From NCBI GenBank assembly GCA_024278035.1, contig JAJRUA010000273.1, positions 1 through 5,007 on the forward strand: 5,007 bases of DNA, read 5' to 3'. This document shows, piece after piece, positions 1 through 5,007 of this stretch. This DNA is from Planctomycetota bacterium. GTDB taxonomy: Bacteria > Planctomycetota > Planctomycetia > Pirellulales > Lacipirellulaceae. Position numbers and translations under genes: made by a program. Below the pieces are notes generated by a model. The model was given only the letters and a program-made list of their open reading frames with translations. It was not told where the DNA came from and made no database searches. Each line of letters opens with the position of its first letter. Positions within the stretch are counted from its first letter, which is position 1.

Positions 1-969
1 CCAGGTATTTTACTGCTCGACATCATGATGCCTGGGATCTCTGGCCTCGACATCCTGAGAGAGCTTCGCGCCGACGAGCGGACATTTGATCTGCCGGTAG
101 TCATCCTCACCGCGACGACCGACCAAGCCACCAAGCACGAAGCCTTGGAACTGGGGGCGACCGACTTCCTGCTTAAGCCGGTCGATGCCACGGAACTCTC
201 GACTCGCGTGCGCAACTGCCTCGCCGCCAAGGCATATCACGATCACTTGCGAAAACACGCAGCGGAATTAGAAGAAGAAGTCTCACTCCGCACCAGGGAA
301 ATCGCGCAAGCACATGCCGAGTTGCTACTTTGTCTTGCCCGAGCAGCCGAATATCGCGACGACGACACCGGCAATCATGTTCGCCGCGTCGGTCGCTACG
401 CGGAAGTGATAGCCCGTCATCTTGATCTCGATAAAAAATTCTTACAACTCCTTGCGCAGGCAGCCCCGCTGCACGACATTGGGAAAATCGGCATCCCCGA
501 TTCGATCTTGCTTAAGCCAGGTAAACTTGAGCCTGAAGAAATAGAATTGATGCGAAAGCATTGCGGTTACGGCAAACGCATCGTTACTTTTCAAGTCAAT
601 GCTGAGGAAATGCAATCATTCCGATTGCACACCGATATTGGGGCAAAGATTCTTCAATCAGAAGGATCTAGCGTTCTGAAGATGGCATCGCGCATTGCGC
701 TCACGCATCACGAATGGTGGGACGGCACCGGTTATCCTCTGGGATTGGCAGGCGAGGATATTCCGCTCGAAGGTAGAATCACGGCCGTTGCCGATGTCTT
801 CGATGCGTTAAGCACCAAGCGACCCTACAAGGACGCTTTTCCCTACGAAAAATGCGTCGACATCATGACCAGCGAACGTGGCACCCATTTCGAGCCGCGA
901 CTAATCGACGCCTTTCTCGATTGTCGCGCCCAGATCGTCGAAATCCAATGCGACTTGGCCGAGGTGTGA
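1..969 (+). CDS. Response regulator with HD-GYP domain (predicted cyclic-di-GMP phosphodiesterase), 5' partial
   Basis: The frame is open from base 1 and ends at TGA 967-969, giving 322 visible residues. The first residues read LLLDIMMPG, so the receiver domain is cut at its phospho-acceptor Asp (residue 7). About 45-50 residues, including the acidic pair, lie left of the window; the ATG at 25 is internal. The conserved receiver Thr (about 37, in ILTAT) and Lys (59, in LLKPVD) are present. A charged coiled-coil-like linker (about 80-105) leads to the HD-GYP domain. Its motifs are DTGNHVRRV (about 122-130), HDIGKIGIPD (158-167), HTDIGAKIL (210-218), HHEWWDGTGYP (236-246) and VADVFDAL (264-271). 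The metal ligands and the GYP signature look intact, so it should hydrolyse cyclic di-GMP in the cytoplasm under control of a histidine kinase not seen here. An insertion of about 21 residues sits between KHC and LHTDIG. Activity is inferred from family knowledge. Confidence 0.95.
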   Translation, partial: PGILLLDIMMPGISGLDILRELRADERTFDLPVVILTATTDQATKHEALELGATDFLLKPVDATELSTRVRNCLAAKAYHDHLRKHAAELEEEVSLRTREIAQAHAELLLCLARAAEYRDDDTGNHVRRVGRYAEVIARHLDLDKKFLQLLAQAAPLHDIGKIGIPDSILLKPGKLEPEEIELMRKHCGYGKRIVTFQVNAEEMQSFRLHTDIGAKILQSEGSSVLKMASRIALTHHEWWDGTGYPLGLAGEDIPLEGRITAVADVFDALSTKRPYKDAFPYEKCVDIMTSERGTHFEPRLIDAFLDCRAQIVEIQCDLAEV

Positions 970-1009
970 GACTCAACTACCACCTGCTTCAGCGGGTGGT
1001 AGTTGAGTC
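970..1009. terminator. Long hairpin after the HD-GYP stop codon, possible bidirectional terminator or repeat remnant
   Basis: The arms 970-987 and 992-1009 pair over 18 bp: 15 perfect outer pairs (GACTCAACTACCACC with its complement), one G-T wobble and two inner GC pairs closing a TTCA loop. It starts at the base after the TGA and lies between two convergent genes, which suits transcription termination. No T-run follows on either strand (ATGAACACG on the plus side), so it is not a standard intrinsic terminator. An mRNA 3'-end stabiliser, or a REP-like or IS200/IS605-type palindrome, would fit equally well. Confidence 0.45.
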
Positions 1010-1192
1010 ATGAACACGAGACCACTTTGCAAAGGTAGCGCGCCGTGGTCGCATCGCACCGATGCCGCAGCAAACAATGACGTCAACGAATGGAAATAAG
1101 GAAAGCTAGCAAGTAAGCAATCGTCCTGGTGTTTTTAAGCCATCGGTTTGACAAGGCCGTAGCTTACAGGGAAGTTTAGACTGGATGTGTTG
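1010..1192. other. Intergenic remainder between convergent genes, nothing recognised
   Basis: This stretch separates the hairpin from the stop codon of the cyclase gene. No convincing coding frame, tRNA or promoter is visible. No second hairpin with a T-run was found downstream of the cyclase stop, so the cyclase transcript may rely on the 970-1009 hairpin or on a factor-dependent signal. Confidence 0.5.
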
Positions 1193-3007
1193 TTAATGCG
1201 CTGAGTGCTCGTCGAGAACTAATCGAATTGCAGGCAAGGGGTTGCTTAGGCCTTTGAGGTTTGCTGCGAAGTGTTCGGTGACGGTTGCCCCTTTGAACCA
1301 GCCGTTTTGCTGGGCGCAGTCGTAGATTTCCTCGGGAAGAATGATTTGGCCGCCGGCAGATTGACATTGCAAGCGGTTGGCTATGTTGACGGTTTGACCG
1401 AAGTAATCGAGGATTTTGTTTGCGTTGACGAGATAGCACGGACCCGCGTTCATGCCTACGCAAAGCTTGACCTCGCCTGTCTCTGTGCGACTACTGGCAA
1501 ACTCGGTAAAGGATTTTTGCATGGCAATGGTTGCCAAGACAGCGGCGCGTTCTTCGGCAAAGACGGCCATGATGGCATCGCCGATGGTTTTGACGATCGA
1601 TCCGTCGTGGCTGGTGATTACGACTTCGAGGGCGGCGAAATGTTCTTGCACGAAGCGATAGGCAGTGGCATCGCCTAAGCGAGAGTACATGGCGGCGCTG
1701 CCGGTTAAGTCGGTGAAGACGAGCGCCGCGCGGGTGACTTTAACTCGTAGCCCGGGCTGTAAAACTTCGGCGGAGAACAAGCGGCGGAATGAGCTGACGG
1801 TGCTGATGTAGTGGGCGGTGGTTGCTAGGCTTGCCCATTTGAGATGTTCGAGCTTGACGTGCCGCTCTTGGTTGAGACGGTCGTGGACGAGAATCGATCC
1901 TTGTGGTGCCACACAAATTTCGCCGGGGAGGAGCGCCTCGCCGGCTTCGAGGGCGACTTCGTTGGGGCCTTCCGGCGTTACGTCGATGCTAGCCGAGGGG
2001 CCACCTCGTACGAAGAGTCGATACCGACCTTGCTCGCTAGGCACAGGCAACTGGGCGGTTCCGTTTGCGGGAAGCGTTGTTTGGGCAACGACGTGCGGGG
2101 TGCGAAATGGTCCCCCGATACAGTAGGGGCGATTTTCGAGTTTTCTGACTGCGGCACTGGGCCGAAAGGTTGCTTCGACGGCTCGGTCAAGATCGACATT
2201 GATCGAGATATCGCAAAGCTGGCAATGTGCTTGATCTTTAAGTTCGGATAGGGTGCCCACCTGAGTGGCGACTGTTCGGCAGCTGGGGCAGATGATATCC
2301 CAATTGAGGTCGAGCATTCCGGAGACGACGGCTTGCAGGCAGACCGAGACCATAGTTGGGCGAGAGATTTTCCAGTGGTCGGCGATTTCGTAGGGGCGAA
2401 TTCGGTTGACTTCGACTTCGGTACCTTCGGCAACGAGCTGGGCAAGTTGTTGTCCGGCTTTCAGGTCGGCATTTTGAAGCTGGGAAAGGAGCGCATTTTT
2501 GCTGCGAGCGTGGGCTTGAGGGTTCGTCGTTGGCGGGGTGAGGCCTGCGAACGGGTTGTCCCCGTGCTGCAAATTGGCATCGATTTCTCGAACCTGCTTG
2601 GCTAAACGATTTGCGATAAAGTAGGTATTCACCCAAAGGAAGAGCCAAAGAAAGGACCATCGTGGCAAGATTTTTATTTGGAGGACTACTTGCGATCCGC
2701 CCTCGGGGAGTTCGGTCAGATGGTGCTGGTAGGTGTATTGGCTTGCTGGGCCGTTACGAAAGACGCGGGTGATTGAGAGTTGCTCGGGCCGATTCCACTG
2801 AAAAGGTTGTTCTTCGTAGAGCATACGAAGGCCGTAGAGCCGGGTGCTGACCAGGTGGCGAGCCGAGGTGTTGCTGTTGATAGGCTCGCTTTCGAGCGGA
2901 TTGTTACCGACGGCCTGATTGAGCTGGGCCGTATCGGCGAGCGCCATCCAGAGCGGATCGCGTGGGCTTTTGCAACGAATTTTGCGAGTTGCGAGGAGTG
3001 GCTTCAT
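1193..3007 (-). CDS. Class III adenylate/guanylate cyclase with SRPBCC-like and DUF5939 zinc-ribbon regions
   Basis: This 604-residue protein probably makes cyclic AMP from ATP. Residues about 17-150 look like the SRPBCC-type N-terminal region of this family (DPLWMALADTAQLNQAVG); within them 117-132 is strongly hydrophobic with basic flanks, either a buried helix or a membrane segment. Residues about 170-310 match the DUF5939 pattern, with a zinc-ribbon-like CPSC (240-243) and CQLC (262-265), then YCIGGPFRTPHVVAQ. A beta-rich part (about 312-380) leads to the catalytic domain (about 426-600). There, metal-binding Asp433 (FTDLTGS) and Asp477 (KTIGD), ATP-type selectors Lys473 and Asp534 (LDYFG), and Asn541/Arg545 (VNIANR) are all visible, so it should be active. 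The ATG at 3005-3007 is chosen because it precedes the SRPBCC motif and an in-frame stop lies nine codons upstream. No clear Shine-Dalgarno sequence precedes it. It begins 29 bases after the Hint gene, probably in the same operon. Family assignment is by pattern recall. Confidence 0.92.
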   Translation of the reverse strand: MKPLLATRKIRCKSPRDPLWMALADTAQLNQAVGNNPLESEPINSNTSARHLVSTRLYGLRMLYEEQPFQWNRPEQLSITRVFRNGPASQYTYQHHLTELPEGGSQVVLQIKILPRWSFLWLFLWVNTYFIANRLAKQVREIDANLQHGDNPFAGLTPPTTNPQAHARSKNALLSQLQNADLKAGQQLAQLVAEGTEVEVNRIRPYEIADHWKISRPTMVSVCLQAVVSGMLDLNWDIICPSCRTVATQVGTLSELKDQAHCQLCDISINVDLDRAVEATFRPSAAVRKLENRPYCIGGPFRTPHVVAQTTLPANGTAQLPVPSEQGRYRLFVRGGPSASIDVTPEGPNEVALEAGEALLPGEICVAPQGSILVHDRLNQERHVKLEHLKWASLATTAHYISTVSSFRRLFSAEVLQPGLRVKVTRAALVFTDLTGSAAMYSRLGDATAYRFVQEHFAALEVVITSHDGSIVKTIGDAIMAVFAEERAAVLATIAMQKSFTEFASSRTETGEVKLCVGMNAGPCYLVNANKILDYFGQTVNIANRLQCQSAGGQIILPEEIYDCAQQNGWFKGATVTEHFAANLKGLSNPLPAIRLVLDEHSAH

Positions 3008-3036
3008 GTAGTTTTTTGCGTTCGCGGTCGACTACT

Positions 3037-5007
3037 TTACCTGTCGACTGAGGCGGCAAGCCTAGCAGCGCGAGCAACGGTGGCAGGCGAAAATCCTGGG
3101 AGCGCGAGATAGGTTGGTTGAAGCGGGGTGGCATCGTGGACCAGTATACCCGATTCGCCCACAAAAAACGTGTGGAATCCGTCGACAATTAGATCGTAGC
3201 AATCGATTGAAAAGGCCTTGTCAGTTTGGAGCAGGTGTGGCGACTCATTCACGCTGTGTAGGACATCGGCGGGGGTTAATTTGGAAACACGTCGCCAGCC
3301 GGTGCCTGCTCTCCAGACCACGTGTCCCGATGTGCAGTGGAGCGAATTGTCTTTGAAAGAGAGCTTTTGAACTTCGAGTTCTCGGGGGGCTGCGATGGCA
3401 AGGACAATTTCGTAGGCAAGTTCCCCTGTCTCCGGATGTTGAGAAAGGAGGTAGTCGCCGGGTAGGACGCTTTCGACTGGGCGGAGTCCTTCGAGTGTCC
3501 AAATCCAGGTTCCGCGAGACAATCCTCGTGGCTCTTTGTTCATGAGCGCTTGGTTGAGTTGTTGGCGAGCGCCGGAGTTTGCGAGGTCGGGGTGGAGGTC
3601 AAGGTAATTGCTCCACCAGTTCCACCAACTTCTGGGGAAGGCGTCTAAGGTTTCGCCAGTCACTTCGGAGAGCACTTCGGCGATGCGCTCATTTTGCCGT
3701 TCCGCAGCTTGGTTGAAGACTTCGACTCGGCGCTTCACGCCGGTCGCGTCTGATTGCGATTTGGAAATGGCTTTTTGGCGTTGCCTATCGTACTCGGAGT
3801 TGCGGGAGTAGAAGTCGCCTACGTATTCTCTTCGGTAAGCTGTGTGTGCTTCGGAAAAACGAGCTGGGATTTTGTAGGCGGGGTGAGTATGTGCCGGGAC
3901 CAGTCGCCCGCATTGGTAGGCCTCGTGTCGGACGGCGGGCATCGACCGTGCGGCACGAGTTTGTCTGCGTGGGACGTTTATCTGCCGGGTTCTGTAAGCA
4001 GCCGATCGGTTGTACTCGTTGTGAGAATTTGTGTAAGACGACTGGTAGTTGTGTTCGTATTCGTTTTCTCCAGGCCCTTCCTGTCCATAGGAGTAATTGG
4101 TGACTACTTTGTTACCGATTGAATAAATTCGGACAGAGGTTTCGACCGGGAGTTTCATTTCAGCAAGCAGGGTAGGCACAAACTCATGGAGAGGCTTCGC
4201 TTTGAGTTCGTTAATGGCGGCATAGCGTACTTGTTCTTTTTGGGAGCGGACGGCAAAGGTTAGCAGGTTATTGATTGCAGAGGGATCGTTGATACTTCCG
4301 AGCACCGACATCAACTCGGTTTGGCGATCGATGGTTTGGGTTTCGGTTGCTCCGACTTCGGCAAATTCGTCGAGCAGCGCGGGTACGGCCTCTGGATCGC
4401 GGACTTGTTTTAGTTCTTTGCGAGCGGCTAGTCGTTCTGGGGCATCGCCGTGTTCGATGGCTCGGCGGAGGCGCTTTGCTTTTGGTTTCCAGCGTTTTGC
4501 TTTTCTGGAGTGCTCTTTTTCTAGCTTTTTGAAATTCTGGAGTTCGTCTTGGGGCATGAGCCTGCCGGCATACCACCTTAGTCCTAGTTCACTAAGTGCC
4601 GCACTATGGTTCGGAGAAAAACGCAGGACGTGCATCCAATGGACGCGGGCTTGGTCGCCTAAGTTTTGTTTTTTACACCAGCGTGCGAGTTTTTCGTGAT
4701 GAACAGGGATGTCTCGCAATTGATTTCGGCGCTGGCGGTATTCGGCTAATCGCGAGTCTTCGGACGCTTGTAGTTGAATGTCTTCGAGAGAAATCCACTG
4801 TCCCTCATATTTGATTTTGCCTGCGTACCAGTTTGATAGCTTGCTTGTGGTATTCTCGATCGCTGCTGATTCGAGGAGTTCTTCCCGCAGTCGTGTGGCG
4901 CTGACCGACGAAACGTCGGAGGCAAGTTTTTGACGGCTCGCCGCTGCTTCGGCGGCAGGTGAGAGGGCATGGGTCGGAAGGCTTTGCCAGGAGCAAAGAC
5001 AAGCGAG
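3037..5007 (-). CDS. Exported TPR/HEAT-repeat protein with C-terminal Hint-like domain, 5' partial
   Basis: The frame has no stop from the TAA at 3037-3039 to the right edge, giving at least 656 residues. Residues 1-14 (LACLCSWQSLPTHA) resemble the end of a signal peptide with an A-type cleavage site, so the true start is probably only a few codons beyond the window. Residues 55-160 carry a TPR-like region with two similar pieces (NWYAGKIKYEGQW at 59-71, LRWYAGRLMP at 143-152) around HEKLARWCKKQNL. Residues about 185-290 look like HEAT repeats. A linker rich in Tyr and Asn (about 295-406) follows, then SWWNWW (460-465), and a Hint-like domain (about 497-625). Only 31 residues follow, so no toxin domain is attached. 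The role is unknown: the repeats suggest protein binding, and the Hint fold suggests a cell-surface or polymorphic-toxin ancestry. The architecture is one I associate with planctomycetes. It lies upstream of the cyclase gene on the same strand. Confidence 0.85.
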   Translation of the reverse strand, partial: LACLCSWQSLPTHALSPAAEAAASRQKLASDVSSVSATRLREELLESAAIENTTSKLSNWYAGKIKYEGQWISLEDIQLQASEDSRLAEYRQRRNQLRDIPVHHEKLARWCKKQNLGDQARVHWMHVLRFSPNHSAALSELGLRWYAGRLMPQDELQNFKKLEKEHSRKAKRWKPKAKRLRRAIEHGDAPERLAARKELKQVRDPEAVPALLDEFAEVGATETQTIDRQTELMSVLGSINDPSAINNLLTFAVRSQKEQVRYAAINELKAKPLHEFVPTLLAEMKLPVETSVRIYSIGNKVVTNYSYGQEGPGENEYEHNYQSSYTNSHNEYNRSAAYRTRQINVPRRQTRAARSMPAVRHEAYQCGRLVPAHTHPAYKIPARFSEAHTAYRREYVGDFYSRNSEYDRQRQKAISKSQSDATGVKRRVEVFNQAAERQNERIAEVLSEVTGETLDAFPRSWWNWWSNYLDLHPDLANSGARQQLNQALMNKEPRGLSRGTWIWTLEGLRPVESVLPGDYLLSQHPETGELAYEIVLAIAAPRELEVQKLSFKDNSLHCTSGHVVWRAGTGWRRVSKLTPADVLHSVNESPHLLQTDKAFSIDCYDLIVDGFHTFFVGESGILVHDATPLQPTYLALPGFSPATVARAARLAASVDR
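3133..3519 (-). other. Hint-fold (Hedgehog/intein-like) domain region within the exported protein
   Basis: The segment reads SRGTWIWTLEG, then LPGDYLLSQHPETGELAYE, CTSGHVVWRAGTGW, and finally YDLIVDGFHTFFVGESGILVHD. This is the usual order of bacterial pretoxin-type Hint domains: block A, the GD-x-LL-S and TGE stretch, the T-x-x-H motif of block B, and the HT-x-FVGE...LVH-N end. The usual Cys before the GT of block A is absent (Leu-Ser-Arg precede GT), and the usual final Asn after VH is Asp. The fold call is firm by pattern; loss of autocatalysis is inferred. Confidence 0.8.
4966..5007 (-). other. Probable C-terminal part of a Sec signal peptide
   Basis: The first 14 visible residues of the long protein are hydrophobic or small and end in Thr-His-Ala before a Ser/Pro/Ala-rich stretch. 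This fits cleavage after Ala14 by signal peptidase I. The cysteines at 3 and 5 do not make a good lipobox (the residue two before Cys3 is Leu; the one before Cys5 is Leu). The basic N-terminus and most of the hydrophobic core would lie outside the window. Confidence 0.5.

Noticed and set aside
25..969. HD-GYP gene starting at ATG 25
   Set aside because: This Met lies just after the phospho-acceptor Asp of the receiver domain, so it is internal to a gene entering from the left.
1271..1678. Plus-strand 135-residue frame, and a similar one at 1844-2251
   Set aside because: Both lie wholly antisense to the cyclase gene, whose catalytic and DUF5939 motifs are intact; their translations show no recognisable domain.
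3037..3132. C-terminal toxin of a polymorphic toxin system with an immunity gene next door
   Set aside because: Only 31 residues follow the Hint-like domain, and the next gene is a 604-residue cyclase, not a small immunity protein.
3133..3519. A spliceable intein
   Set aside because: The first Cys/Ser splice site, the terminal Asn and a downstream extein with Cys/Ser/Thr are not in place, and there is no homing endonuclease. The domain sits at the protein's C-terminus.
3754..4122. Plus-strand 122-residue Val-rich frame that could look like a membrane protein
   Set aside because: It is the complement of the Tyr/Asn-rich linker (TAY/AAY read as GTA/GTT), so the hydrophobicity is an artefact.
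4271..4699. Plus-strand 142-residue Ser-rich frame
   Set aside because: It is antisense to the TPR/HEAT region, with composition typical of a complementary-strand shadow.
3037..4719. A 560-residue coding region beginning at TTG 4719
   Set aside because: The same frame continues open to base 5007 with meaningful protein sequence, so this is a truncated version of the longer gene.

Overview
The window looks like chromosomal DNA from a planctomycete, probably of the Pirellulales type. This rests on recognising architectures I associate with that phylum, namely an exported TPR/HEAT protein ending in a Hint-like domain and a DUF5939-type nucleotidyl cyclase, together with moderate GC content and weak ribosome-binding sites. 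It is not based on a database match.

Layout. (1) Bases 1-969, plus strand: the 3' part of a response regulator with a C-terminal HD-GYP domain, predicted to degrade cyclic di-GMP. Its first ~45-50 residues lie left of the window. (2) Bases 970-1192: a 223-base gap between convergent genes. It opens with a near-perfect 18-bp hairpin directly after the stop codon; I see no other gene or signal there. (3) Bases 3007-1193, minus strand: a complete 604-residue class III adenylate cyclase with an N-terminal SRPBCC-like region and a zinc-ribbon DUF5939 region before the catalytic domain. (4) Bases 5007-3037, minus strand: a long exported protein whose reading frame stays open to the right edge. It begins with what looks like the end of a signal peptide, continues with TPR-like and HEAT-like repeats and a Tyr/Asn-rich linker, and ends in a Hint-fold domain that appears to lack its catalytic cysteine.

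How the genes may fit together. The Hint protein and the cyclase are read in the same direction, with 29 bases between stop and start, so they are probably co-transcribed. The HD-GYP gene faces them. The locus therefore places cyclic-di-GMP turnover next to cyclic-nucleotide synthesis. No sequence evidence shows that the two outputs are functionally linked.

Most notable: the Hint-like domain without a nucleophile or a toxin after it, the true N-terminal extent of that gene (a TTG at 4719 is not its start), a ~21-residue insertion inside the HD-GYP domain, and the long hairpin at 970-1009. No RNA gene, CRISPR array, complete mobile element or complete new defence system is visible.
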